The notes under the pieces were generated by a model. It was not told where the DNA came from. It made no database searches and saw nothing but the letters and a program-made list of their open reading frames with translations. From positions 1 through 12,349 of the forward strand of contig PWIL01000162.1 of assembly GCA_003560455.1 (NCBI GenBank): DNA of 12,349 nt. The letters run 5' to 3'. Each line of letters starts with the position of its first letter. Position 1 is the first letter of the stretch. This document shows, piece by piece, positions 1 through 6,236 of this stretch. The position numbers were made by a program, and so were the translations under genes. The DNA is from Mollicutes bacterium. Lineage in GTDB: Bacteria; Bacillota_I; Bacilli_A; RF39; UBA660.

Positions 1-1
1 A

Positions 2-268
2 AAGCGAATAAACTTTGATGATCCAACTGGTGAGGAAGTGATTCAAAATCTTTTTTTTGAAAAATATGCGACGATTTTAGACGAATTATCAGATCAAGAA
101 AAAGAAATTATGTTAAAAAGTTATGATGAAAATGGTTATCGAATGCAAAAACAAAAAGAAATAGCTTTCGATCTAGAAATAAAGACATCTCAAGTTTCAT
201 ACCAAAAACAAAAAGTATTAAAAAAATTAAGAAATAATTCTTCATTAAGAAAATATTATGATGAGTAA
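2..268 (+). CDS. C-terminal part of a sigma-factor-like (region 4) protein, 5' partial
   Basis: The frame is open to the left edge of the window, so the gene begins upstream. A GTG at 38 could be read as a start, but the GAGGAA before it abuts the codon with no usable spacing. The visible 88 residues contain LDELSDQEKEI followed by a helix-turn-helix-like stretch (KEIAFDLEIKTSQVSYQKQ, then VLKKLR). This matches the general pattern of sigma-70 region 4, which contacts the -35 element. It could equally be a sigma-like regulator of phage or competence type, because regions 1-3 are not in view. It ends in TAA, and the following 120 bases hold only promoters of the next gene. Confidence 0.6.
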   Translation, partial: KRINFDDPTGEEVIQNLFFEKYATILDELSDQEKEIMLKSYDENGYRMQKQKEIAFDLEIKTSQVSYQKQKVLKKLRNNSSLRKYYDE

Positions 269-290
269 AAAATGATTATGCGTAATGTTA

Positions 291-320
291 TAGATTGATT
301 GCGAAGGGTTATGCTATAAT
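291..320 (+). promoter_or_regulatory. Promoter P1 of the rRNA methyltransferase gene
   Basis: A perfect extended -10 (TGCTATAAT, hexamer at 315-320) lies 68 bases before the ATG at 389. The -35 is poor (TAGATT at 291-296, 18-base spacer), as expected where the TG extension compensates. Confidence 0.6.
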
Positions 321-338
321 TATTAATTTTGAATTTAA

Positions 339-367
339 TTGATTTAATAATTTCTATTTGATATGAT
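339..367 (+). promoter_or_regulatory. Promoter P2 of the rRNA methyltransferase gene
   Basis: TTGATT at 339-344, a 17-base spacer and TATGAT at 362-367 preceded by TGA form a second extended -10 promoter. Transcription would start near 374, leaving a leader of about 15 bases that contains AGGAGG. Confidence 0.5.
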
Positions 368-388
368 AACAAAACTAGGAGGACTAGT

Positions 389-1474
389 ATGAGTAAATTT
401 ATTATTACCTCTACTCCCTATTTTAAAAAAAGTTTATTCAGAGAAATAGCAAAAATTGATTCTGAAATTAACATCATTAAAAAAATTGATAATGGTATTT
501 TTCTTATTGAATCACAACTTGATACAAAAACTTTTATTAACAAAGCAATTAAACACGAACCAATCTTTATTAAGCATATGATGCCAGTTATGAAAGAAGG
601 AAAAATAACCGGTAATTTAGAAAAGGACAAAGTTGAAATATATCAACAAAGTCAAACAATAAACAATCTAAAAAAAAATGATCTTTTTGCAGTTCAGTGT
701 CGAATTATTAGTGGTGGTAAAGAAGGATTAGAATGGAGTTCAAAAGATATTGAGGTGTATGTGGGTACTGAATATACCAATCAAGGCGTAATTCCTAGTT
801 TTTCTGACTATCATTTAAACAACAAAGATATTAATGTGATTTCTATTTTAATTAATAATAATAATTATTATCTAGGATTTTCAACAAGTCAGCAAAATTT
901 AAATTTTCATTGTGATGAATATCGAATCTGTTCTAAAAAAGGACGTGAAATTTCCCGCGCTGAAAACAAATTAAAAGAAGCACTAACTAAATATAATATA
1001 GAATTATCCGGTAAAGGTAATGCTCTAGATATTGGTGCCGCCCCAGGTGGTTGGACTAAGGTTTTAGCAGATCATGGTTATAATGTTTTTGCCGTAGATC
1101 CAGGAAAACTAAAACCTGAATTATATGACATTCCAAACATTAATCACTATAAATGCCGAATTGAAGAGTTAGAGTTTCATGAATTTTTTGATATCATTGT
1201 TAACGATATGAATGTTGACCCACAAATAACGGCAAAAATTATGAATAAATTGGCGCCAACCTTAAAAGATAACGGCCTTGCGATTGTTACTTTAAAATTA
1301 CCGAGCAGAATTGAAGAAACATTAGCCGAAACAAAAAAAATATTAAGCGAAAACTATGATATCTTAAAAATAAACAGTTTATTTCATAATCGACAAGAAA
1401 TAACTGCCTTGATAAAAAAAAATAAATCCCCAAATAAAATAATAGGCGACTTTAAAAAAAATTGCTTTTTTTAA
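389..1474 (+). CDS. FtsJ/RlmM-like 23S rRNA 2'-O-ribose methyltransferase
   Basis: Predicted to transfer a methyl group from S-adenosylmethionine to a ribose 2'-OH of RNA, most likely 23S rRNA, in the cytoplasm. The C-terminal half is a Rossmann methyltransferase: motif I is LDIGAAPGGWT at residues 213-223. The K-D-K-E tetrad of the FtsJ/RrmJ family can be placed at K194 (SRAENK), D273 (VNDMN), K303 (TLKLP) and E337 (NRQEIT). The roughly 180-residue N-terminal part (FIITSTPYFKKSLFREI) is consistent with a divergent THUMP-like RNA-binding region, as in RlmM. The 361-residue length also fits RlmM (C2498 methylation) better than the ~209-residue RlmE. The start is supported by AGGAGG seven bases before the ATG. 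The target nucleotide cannot be read from sequence, so no gene symbol is given. Confidence 0.82.
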   Translation: MSKFIITSTPYFKKSLFREIAKIDSEINIIKKIDNGIFLIESQLDTKTFINKAIKHEPIFIKHMMPVMKEGKITGNLEKDKVEIYQQSQTINNLKKNDLFAVQCRIISGGKEGLEWSSKDIEVYVGTEYTNQGVIPSFSDYHLNNKDINVISILINNNNYYLGFSTSQQNLNFHCDEYRICSKKGREISRAENKLKEALTKYNIELSGKGNALDIGAAPGGWTKVLADHGYNVFAVDPGKLKPELYDIPNINHYKCRIEELEFHEFFDIIVNDMNVDPQITAKIMNKLAPTLKDNGLAIVTLKLPSRIEETLAETKKILSENYDILKINSLFHNRQEITALIKKNKSPNKIIGDFKKNCFF

Positions 1475-1475
1475 A
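1451..1475 (+). terminator. A/T-only hairpin over the methyltransferase stop codon
   Basis: TTTAAAAAAA (1451-1460) and TTTTTTTAAA (1466-1475) are a perfect 10-base inverted repeat with loop ATTGC, overlapping the TAA. The stem has no G/C, so termination would be weak. It may be only homopolymer drift at the 3' end of the gene. Confidence 0.3.
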
Positions 1476-1489
1476 AAAATGTGTATAAT
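1462..1489 (+). promoter_or_regulatory. Probable promoter of the interrupted gene at 1555
   Basis: TATAAT at 1484-1489 with TTGCTT at 1462-1467 (16-base spacer). The leader of about 60 bases carries a 7-base inverted repeat, GCTTTTA (1497-1503) and TAAAAGC (1536-1542), which ends one base before the AAAGGGGG ribosome binding site. Confidence 0.45.
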
Positions 1490-1554
1490 AAAGCATGCTT
1501 TTATAGCAAGAAGGAAATTCTAATAACTTTATTGGTAAAAGCAAAGGGGGAAAA

Positions 1555-2379
1555 ATGGAAAAAGAATTATTAGACAAAGTAAGTCCAGAAGTAGTAGAAT
1601 TTATTGCAAAATCAAGAAAGAACACAAATGATAATCCGCATTTTTAAGAAACTTTAAAACGTGAAATTGAGAAAATTAAATCAAATGTCGGATATGTAAT
1701 TTCTGATCAAGGAATTTTACGTGGTAGTTATCGAGATGAAGGAGAATCTCATGAGCGTTTAATCAGTGAAAAAAGATATAAAATGACAGCTGTATCTAAA
1801 AAAGGAATATCAATAATTTTTATTGATTGTCCAGAATATGATTATCGATGTGAAAACGAGAACGATATTCATTTTCAAAAAAGAATTCAAAATGATTATT
1901 CCAATAGCATAATGTATCAACCAAACGAAAATAAAGCAGGAGAAATTAGCGAATTAAAAGAATTAAGAAAAAAGGTTTATGTGTCGCCTAAACTTGTTCA
2001 TACTGAACATCAACACAATAGTATAAAAATTGAATATGACGAAAATGGACAAGATATAAGTTATTTGGAAAAGGAAAAGATAACTTCAGGATATCAAGAC
2101 CCTCAAACTAAAGAATTTGTAAAATATGGCCGAGACATTCCTGAATTAACAGTCTTTGATATTACTCGCGAAGGTAATTATGGTATTGTAAAGAAAAGAA
2201 ATGTACTCAGAAGCGATGAGATAACTAATCAAGTATTTTCCATCGAAGCTGCTGAATGTTCTTTAGCTGACATTGCAAATTTAAGACATGTTCGAAACCC
2301 TTTGACCGCTTCTAATTATCATCAATTAAAAGATAAACCAGAAGTTACTGATAAATATCATGTAAAAATAAAAAAATAA
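1555..2379 (+). pseudogene. Unknown gene interrupted by an in-frame TAA
   Basis: An ATG at 1555 follows a strong AAAGGGGG ribosome binding site and opens a frame of 30 codons ending in TAA at 1645-1647. The same frame then runs on without another stop to 2379, giving 274 codons in total counting the interruption. The continuation reads sensibly at once (ETLKREIEKIKSN). The first ATG after the stop (1783) has no ribosome binding site. The simplest reading is a single-base nonsense mutation, for example CAA to TAA, in an intact gene. The product is not recognised; it is hydrophilic, with no signal peptide or membrane segment. Residues further on include IIFIDCPEYDYRCE and a C-terminal KPEVTDKYHVKIKK. 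If translation did restart at 1783, a 198-residue protein would result. A sequencing error cannot be excluded. Confidence 0.65.
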
Positions 2380-2402
2380 AACTGCATTAGCACTGATATG
2401 AT

Positions 2403-2436
2403 AAAAATCTACACTAAATAAAAAGTGTAGGCTTTT
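2403..2436 (+). terminator. Hairpin terminator after the interrupted gene
   Basis: CTACACT (2409-2415) and AGTGTAG (2424-2430) form a perfect 7-base stem with an 8-base A-rich loop. The preceding A-run and the following GCTTTT extend the pairing to about 12 base pairs with a T tail. Confidence 0.6.
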
Positions 2437-2439
2437 ATA

Positions 2440-2448
2440 TGTTAAAAT
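2440..2448 (+). promoter_or_regulatory. Extended -10 element upstream of the small ORF and P-loop gene
   Basis: TGTTAAAAT (hexamer TAAAAT at 2443-2448) lies 19 bases before the ATG at 2467. No convincing -35 is seen, because the expected position falls in the preceding terminator hairpin. Confidence 0.4.
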
Positions 2449-2466
2449 AAATTAGAGGAGGTTATT

Positions 2467-2535
2467 ATGGCAAAGAAGGGTCAAAAGTTTAAAAAGATAA
2501 CAATAGAACAAAAAGATAAGAGGATGCTAAAATGA
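2467..2535 (+). CDS. 22-residue ORF resembling the N-terminus of an IS3-type transposase OrfA
   Basis: The ATG sits behind a near-ideal AGAGGAGG site and opens 22 codons, ending at a TGA that overlaps the next gene's ATG (ATGA at 2532-2535). The product starts MAKKGQKFKK and is strongly basic, with 9 lysines in 22 residues. MAKKGQKF followed by a Y/S-T-x-E-x-K stretch is how I remember many IS3-family OrfA helix-turn-helix proteins of Firmicutes starting. Here the similarity stops after about 18 residues. It may be a decayed insertion-sequence remnant, or a co-opted leader peptide translationally coupled to the P-loop gene. The resemblance is from memory and has not been searched. Confidence 0.45.
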   Translation: MAKKGQKFKKITIEQKDKRMLK

Positions 2536-3080
2536 AAAATAAAGTAGTTTGGGTATTTGGCTGTTCGGCCTCGGGAAAAGAAACATTTATTGAATCGCTG
2601 ATATCCAAAAAAATCCCTCAAATAATAGCTGAATTGGGTTGGGAAGAAAAACAAATAATCAAAATTAATGAAAGTATTAACTATATTCAACAATATGAAA
2701 ATGATCCAATAGGAAACAAAAGAATTGAAATTCTTGACAAAGTAATTGTAAAAAACAAAAATAACTCTAATACGGTTATTTTAATAAAAGGTCAAAACAT
2801 TGACCTGGATAATAACTTAGTAGAACTTTTAAAAGCAAAATTACCAAATGTTGAATATGAAATCATATATTTGTTTAGTGATTTAAATACTATTTGGAAA
2901 AGAGCTAAAAGAAAAAAATGGTTTATTGAAGAGGATAACAACTTTGCTGATTGGCATAACCATTTAGCAGAAACTACCGAAAAAGTGAAAAGCATAAAAG
3001 GGATTAAAATAACTGCAATTGATTCTACTTTAGATTATAAAATATCGCCATTTCCCAGATATGACAAAAATTTAAATTAA
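2532..3080 (+). CDS. P-loop NTPase, small kinase-like protein
   Basis: This 182-residue protein begins with a beta strand and a Walker A loop, VVWVFGCSASGKETF (G10 to T18). The residue after the invariant lysine K16 is E17 rather than S/T, with T18 next. The middle has hydrophobic strands (TVILIKGQN around 81-89; YEIIYLFSDL around 109-118) but no obvious Walker B acid. A basic cluster, IWKRAKRKKW at 121-130, would suit the arginine-bearing lid of a P-loop kinase. The overall size and the position of these elements resemble nucleotide or small-molecule kinases (AAA_33-like), but the substrate is unknown. The start overlaps the preceding ORF by ATGA and also has its own AGAGG site eight bases upstream. 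A 10-base inverted repeat follows the gene. Confidence 0.6.
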   Translation: MKNKVVWVFGCSASGKETFIESLISKKIPQIIAELGWEEKQIIKINESINYIQQYENDPIGNKRIEILDKVIVKNKNNSNTVILIKGQNIDLDNNLVELLKAKLPNVEYEIIYLFSDLNTIWKRAKRKKWFIEEDNNFADWHNHLAETTEKVKSIKGIKITAIDSTLDYKISPFPRYDKNLN

Positions 3081-3081
3081 A

Positions 3082-3116
3082 GTTAAAAAATATGAAATCT
3101 GGTTACATTTTTTAAC
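3082..3116 (+). terminator. AT-rich hairpin after the P-loop gene
   Basis: GTTAAAAAAT (3082-3091) and ATTTTTTAAC (3107-3116) are a perfect 10-base inverted repeat with a 15-base loop, starting two bases after the stop codon. The stem has one G/C pair at each end and no separate T tail, so it is a weak terminator candidate or a protein-binding site. Confidence 0.4.
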
Positions 3117-3127
3117 AAGTTTATTGT

Positions 3128-3156
3128 TGGACAACCAATCTATTTTATGCTATTAT
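3128..3156 (+). promoter_or_regulatory. Promoter of the lipoprotein gene at 3210
   Basis: TGGACA (3128-3133), a 17-base spacer and TATTAT (3151-3156) preceded by TGC. The roughly 47-base leader holds a small hairpin, ATATAGAGC paired with GCTCATAT around an A-loop (3161-3184), before AAAGGAGGTG. Confidence 0.6.
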
Positions 3157-3209
3157 GGCCATATAGAGCAAAAAAAGCTCATATTTTATAATTAAAAAGG
3201 AGGTGCAAA

Positions 3210-3761
3210 ATGAAAAAAATTAAAACATTATCTTTGCTATTATTTTTAGGACTTAGTTTAACCGGTTGTTTTGGAGAAGAAACAGAACAAGAAGAACAGG
3301 AGACAAACGATGAAGTGCGTGAAGAAAATGGTACGGAAGCAACAGATCGGGAAAGTGTTATTGAAGAATCTGGTTTAGAAATTGGTACCGGAACAGGAAC
3401 GCGTGATGATCCTTACATTATTGATATTAATGATATGCAAACAGGCAACATTGGTGATTATGTGGTTGGCATGCCAAGGTTATATTATTCAGTTCCAGCA
3501 GCACCAGGAAAAACTTATACTGGTATTCTTGTTGTAACTAGCACTAGTGTTGAACGAACACCATTTTGGGCTGATATTACAGTCAATGACGGTACTTATA
3601 CCGTTACCGATGCTAATCGCTTAGAAGGTCTTGATTTAGTGGGCCAAGATATTGACGTTACTATCGAAGTATCTGAATATGGAAATTCTGTCAACTTTAA
3701 TATTTCCACTAACGCTACTGGCGAAGATGTTTTTTATGAATTCTATGTTGAAGAACATTAA
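3210..3761 (+). CDS. Predicted lipoprotein, function unknown
   Basis: Residues 1-19 are a lipoprotein signal peptide: KK near the start, a leucine-rich core and lipobox LTGC with C20 as the lipidated cysteine. An acidic, low-complexity linker of about 40 residues (rich in E, D, T, N) follows. A globular part of roughly 130 residues starts near GTGTRDDPYIIDINDMQTG. It alternates hydrophobic and polar residues and is rich in T, V, D, G and Y (TYTGILVVTSTSVERTP, ITVNDGTYTVT), which suggests an all-beta, possibly Ig-like or jelly-roll fold on the outer face of the membrane. No catalytic motif is recognised. The start is fixed by AAAGGAGGTG. It converges on the lipoprotein gene 4388-3819 and shares a terminator with it. 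Confidence 0.75.
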   Translation: MKKIKTLSLLLFLGLSLTGCFGEETEQEEQETNDEVREENGTEATDRESVIEESGLEIGTGTGTRDDPYIIDINDMQTGNIGDYVVGMPRLYYSVPAAPGKTYTGILVVTSTSVERTPFWADITVNDGTYTVTDANRLEGLDLVGQDIDVTIEVSEYGNSVNFNISTNATGEDVFYEFYVEEH

Positions 3762-3772
3762 AAAAAGAAAAT

Positions 3773-3806
3773 AAAAAATTGCGGTCTAACAGACTGCAAT
3801 TTTTTT
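3773..3806. terminator. Bidirectional terminator between convergent lipoprotein genes
   Basis: ATTGCGGTCT (3778-3787), loop AAC and AGACTGCAAT (3791-3800) pair completely with one G-U, flanked by an A-run on the left and a T-run on the right, so it serves both strands. Confidence 0.88.
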
Positions 3807-3818
3807 ATGAACTTTAAT

Positions 3819-4388
3819 TTAGTTAACTAGTTCTAAAGAATCCATAATATCTAATGCTTTTTCCTCATATTTTTCATAAATATGCTCTGGTGCAGTATAA
3901 CTAATTTGTAATAAATAACCAGCATTATTATCAACTACTACAATAAATTGATTAAAAACAACCTCATCTTCATATTCAGCAAAGAAACCGATTGAATTAA
4001 ATGTTTCTTCATCTTGAATAAAGTCTTCAACAGCCATATCTGAAACTGTTCCACCAACAGAAGTAATTTGTTCTTTATAATGAGTGTAAACATCGGTAAG
4101 TTCTTCATAATGAAGTCCTAATTCAATTGTTTGAAAATTTACAGTTGCATCATATGCCTCTGTTCCTTCAGCGCCACTAAAAATAATGATGTGTTCTTGT
4201 GGTTGTTCATATATCCAATCGTCTAAATAATTTACTGTAAATATTGACCCCTCATAAGTTTGTATTCCTTCAGTAGTTTGCGTGTCTTTCTTTTCATCAG
4301 CTGTTTCGCCATTAGAATCAGAAAAACACCCTGCCGTAACCAATACCCCCATAACTAAAATAGTTATTAATTTTACCTTATTTTTCAT
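3819..4388 (-). CDS. Predicted lipoprotein with a PsbP/DUF1795-like domain
   Basis: The signal peptide ends in lipobox VTAGC with C21, followed by an acidic/polar linker. The body (about residues 42-189) reads SIFTVNYLDDWIYEQP, then IIIFSGAEG, TVNFQTIELG, a helical YEELTDVYTHYKEQI, and later a strand-rich end closing with DIMDSLELVN. That order, with a W-containing first strand, a long middle helix and a final helix ending in Ser-Leu, resembles the Mog1/PsbP-like (DUF1795) fold seen in small bacterial lipoproteins of unclear function. The fold assignment is inferred from pattern only. AGAGGAA precedes the ATG. It is the second gene of an operon, 20 bases after the lipoprotein gene 4906-4409, and ends at the shared bidirectional terminator. 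Confidence 0.72.
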   Translation of the reverse strand: MKNKVKLITILVMGVLVTAGCFSDSNGETADEKKDTQTTEGIQTYEGSIFTVNYLDDWIYEQPQEHIIIFSGAEGTEAYDATVNFQTIELGLHYEELTDVYTHYKEQITSVGGTVSDMAVEDFIQDEETFNSIGFFAEYEDEVVFNQFIVVVDNNAGYLLQISYTAPEHIYEKYEEKALDIMDSLELVN

Positions 4389-4408
4389 TCTATCATTCCT
4401 CTTTTCTT

Positions 4409-4906
4409 TTATTGCATATGTCCTGTTTCTTGTCTAATATCTGTCACTAACCATCTTGGTTCATCAAAATCCATTGTTGTCTTAAATTCTAAATAAAAAG
4501 TATACTCATTATCTTTAGTTTCTGTCTCAGACTCTTTTAAAAGCACACCCCTTACTTCAGCTTCATTATCACCAATATCGTAATTAAGAACCTCTAATTC
4601 AACATTATAATAAGTGCTTAATTGTAAAGTGTGAATAGTCCCAAAATTATCAGTATAATCAGCCAACATATAAGAATCGATGTCTAAAGGATCTTCTTCT
4701 GATCTTGCTTCAGTATTACCTATTTCAACAAGATTTTTGACAACATCAACTGGATCGGTTTCCTCGACTTGTGATTCTGTTTCTTCTTGTTCTTCATTAA
4801 TAATTGGCTCATCATTTTGTTCATCTGTAACTTCATTTGTATCATTAAAACAACCAACTGTTGTCATTAAGCCAATTAACAATAAAGCTATTAATTTTTT
4901 CCGCAT
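4409..4906 (-). CDS. Predicted lipoprotein, possibly NTF2-like
   Basis: A 165-residue protein with a lipoprotein signal peptide (MRKKLIALLLIGLMTTVGC, lipidated C19) and a very acidic linker up to about residue 50. The C-terminal part contains VVKNLVEIGNTEARSEEDPLDI, then strands such as LELEVLNYDIGD-like, EAEVRGVLL, YTFYLEFKTT and RWLVTDIRQE. A helix followed by a curved sheet with a final W-L-V-x-D-I strand is typical of NTF2-like extracytoplasmic domains, but the match is only a pattern. The gene heads a two-lipoprotein operon with the promoter at 5034-5062. The site AGGAGG lies just before the ATG and the leader is about 120 bases. Confidence 0.7.
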   Translation of the reverse strand: MRKKLIALLLIGLMTTVGCFNDTNEVTDEQNDEPIINEEQEETESQVEETDPVDVVKNLVEIGNTEARSEEDPLDIDSYMLADYTDNFGTIHTLQLSTYYNVELEVLNYDIGDNEAEVRGVLLKESETETKDNEYTFYLEFKTTMDFDEPRWLVTDIRQETGHMQ

Positions 4907-5033
4907 TTTAAACCTCCTAAATATGATTAATTAAAAATTTTCTTTTAAATGTTTTATTAATATAATACTTTTTATAAATCCCTCCTTTTAAACGATAATT
5001 AACTATTATTCTAATTTTTCGTTTACGATATCC
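4907..5033 (-). promoter_or_regulatory. Long 5' leader of the two-lipoprotein operon
   Basis: From the predicted start near 5027 to the ATG at 4906 the leader is about 120 bases and AT-rich. It contains a second good Shine-Dalgarno, AAAAGGAGGG (4979-4988 read on the minus strand), with no ATG/GTG/TTG at working distance. Four bases on, an ATA opens 14 codons ending in TAA. No known riboswitch is recognised. Confidence 0.35.
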
Positions 5034-5062
5034 ATTATATCATTATATTTTATTTTTTTCAA
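5034..5062 (-). promoter_or_regulatory. Promoter of the two-lipoprotein operon
   Basis: Reading the minus strand: TTGAAA (5062-5057), an exact 17-base spacer, then TATAAT (5039-5034) preceded by TGA. A second TATAAT (5047-5042) lies just upstream. This is among the best promoter matches in the window. Confidence 0.75.
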
Positions 5063-5129
5063 AAAAAAACAGATAATATTATCCTAATTTATGTCATCTT
5101 TTTTGCAAAATTTAACCTCTTTTTAAAAT

Positions 5130-5169
5130 AAAAAAGCAACTGCAAGAACACCTATAAAATAGGCGTCTT
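5130..5169 (-). terminator. Probable terminator of the J-domain gene
   Basis: On the minus strand AAGACGCCTA (5169-5160) pairs with TAGGTGTTCTT (5154-5144), about ten pairs with one bulged T. A T-run (TTTTTT) follows after a further short GC-containing stretch, so the tail is offset from the stem. Confidence 0.5.
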
Positions 5170-5185
5170 TATTATAATCTAAAAA

Positions 5186-6121
5186 CTATTTAACTAATTT
5201 TTTCATTGGTTCGTCTTGTTCAAAATATTCTTTTAAAAGAATTCCTTTTTCGTGAAAATAACTAACAGCCCAAACAGCTCCTTCAAGCAAATAACCGCTT
5301 AAACCATATTGCATGTTGGCAATATCTTTTAATTCAGTTCCATTGGTTAATTCTTGCATCATTTTTATTGTAGATATAACTAGTGCTGCGGAATAAGCTT
5401 CATTACTATTTAAATCCGCCCATTCTAGCCAATCTTCTTTTAATTCTGGTGAAACATAGTTTAAACCCTCTTCAATTAGTTCTGATTTTTTGTCCAAAAC
5501 TTCTTTATTCAAGGTATGTTTTTCCGATAACCAACGTTCATGGTCCATTTTCTTCTCTTCATCTTGTTTTGCTGCTTCAGCCCGACCCCAAGTTAAAGCT
5601 TTTATTTTTGCAACATCGCATTTTTGTTCAAACAAATGATAATTTTCATTAACATACAGCAACTCTTTATCATCAGCTTTTGTTATTCTTGCAATCATTG
5701 CTCGGTCGCCAATAAAGGGCACTAACAGAGAGCCAAGTTCAATATGCGTAAAACGACTAACCTTGGTTAACTTTTCTTGCTTGACCATTTTTCGTCCTTG
5801 CCAACAATACTCAACAATCACCTCTTGGCCAATTTCTTTTTCAAGTATCCGAAAATCGCTTAAAGCTTGATCATATAAATATTGATTTTCAATAATTCTG
5901 GCTTTTTCCAAATCATCTAAACCTTTATCATATAATCGTCTTTTTTCCCCGCAACTTAAAGTCTCATAAGCAGCAATTAAGCGAATCATAGCCACAGTAG
6001 CATTAGCAGCATTATTCATATCGGGATGAGTAGCTAAAGCCATATGTCGAAAAGCTTTAATAATTTCTTGTTGGCTTGCATTATGACTAATACCAAGAAC
6101 CTCGTAATGTGTTAACTCCAT
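5186..6121 (-). CDS. J-domain (DnaJ-like) co-chaperone with an unrecognised C-terminal region
   Basis: Residues 4-68 form a J domain: THYEVLGISHNASQQEI, the HPD tripeptide at 32-34 (THPDM) and YETLSCGEKRRLYD at the end of helix III to helix IV. J domains recruit Hsp70 (DnaK) and stimulate its ATPase. This is not canonical DnaJ: there is no G/F region and no CxxCxGxG zinc fingers. Residues 70-311 are unfamiliar. They comprise a mixed middle part (EVIVEYCWQGRKM), a charged, probably coiled helical stretch around 180-220 (AAKQDEEKKMDHERW) and a helical end with LSGYLLEGAVWAVSYF. This suggests a lineage-specific co-chaperone. The start has GAAAGGGGGTG. Upstream lie a terminator hairpin and a short leader ORF that may control it. 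It ends in TAG. Confidence 0.8.
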   Translation of the reverse strand: MELTHYEVLGISHNASQQEIIKAFRHMALATHPDMNNAANATVAMIRLIAAYETLSCGEKRRLYDKGLDDLEKARIIENQYLYDQALSDFRILEKEIGQEVIVEYCWQGRKMVKQEKLTKVSRFTHIELGSLLVPFIGDRAMIARITKADDKELLYVNENYHLFEQKCDVAKIKALTWGRAEAAKQDEEKKMDHERWLSEKHTLNKEVLDKKSELIEEGLNYVSPELKEDWLEWADLNSNEAYSAALVISTIKMMQELTNGTELKDIANMQYGLSGYLLEGAVWAVSYFHEKGILLKEYFEQDEPMKKLVK

Positions 6122-6140
6122 TTTCTCACCCCCTTTCTAT

Positions 6141-6175
6141 AAAAAAAAAGAGATAACCAAACGTCATCTCTTTTT
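6141..6175 (-). terminator. Terminator hairpin directly before the J-protein ribosome binding site (candidate attenuator)
   Basis: On the minus strand AAAAAGAGAT (6175-6166) pairs perfectly with ATCTCTTTTT (6154-6145), continues as AC/GT past one mismatch around loop GTTTG, and is followed by further T (9 in all). The T-run ends four bases before the GAAAGGGGG site of the J-domain gene. The TGA of a 13-codon ORF lies within the upstream arm. Confidence 0.7.
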
Positions 6176-6205
6176 ATTAACTTCTTTTTTTATTATTTTT
6201 TTCAT
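6164..6205 (-). CDS. 13-residue lysine-rich leader ORF upstream of the J-domain gene
   Basis: Behind the minus-strand promoter at 6265-6237 comes AAAAGGGGG, then an ATG at 6205 seven bases later. It opens MKKIIKKEVNKKR followed by TGA. Six of the thirteen residues are lysine. The stop codon sits in the 5' arm of the terminator hairpin, so a ribosome reaching the end of the ORF would physically cover the stem. That geometry is typical of transcription attenuators with leader peptides. It may alternatively be a chance short frame behind a purine-rich stretch. Confidence 0.45.
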   Translation of the reverse strand: MKKIIKKEVNKKR

Positions 6206-6236
6206 CCAACAACCCCCTTTTTTTGAGGCCAAAAGT

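Noticed and set aside
38..268. Complete 76-residue gene starting with GTG at 38
   Set aside because: The frame is open to the window edge with plausible protein sequence before the GTG (NFDDPTGEEV), and the purine run touches the GTG without spacing.
1645..1647. Programmed stop-codon read-through or recoding of TAA
   Set aside because: TAA ends most genes in the window and no recoding signal (hairpin, hexanucleotide) follows it; a nonsense mutation is simpler.
3161..3190. Attenuator in the leader of the lipoprotein gene at 3210
   Set aside because: The GAGC/GCTC hairpin has a short stem and the following T stretch is only four bases; not convincing as a terminator.
5383..5652. Plus-strand ORF of 89 codons inside the J-domain gene
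   Set aside because: It is antisense to a gene with clear J-domain motifs, has no ribosome binding site and a proline/leucine-heavy composition typical of a shadow frame. The same applies to 418-630, 2481-2693, 2792-2995, 4680-4934, 6748-7072, 8767-9003, 9527-9730, 9766-9960, 9817-10065, 10796-10996 and 11367-11549.
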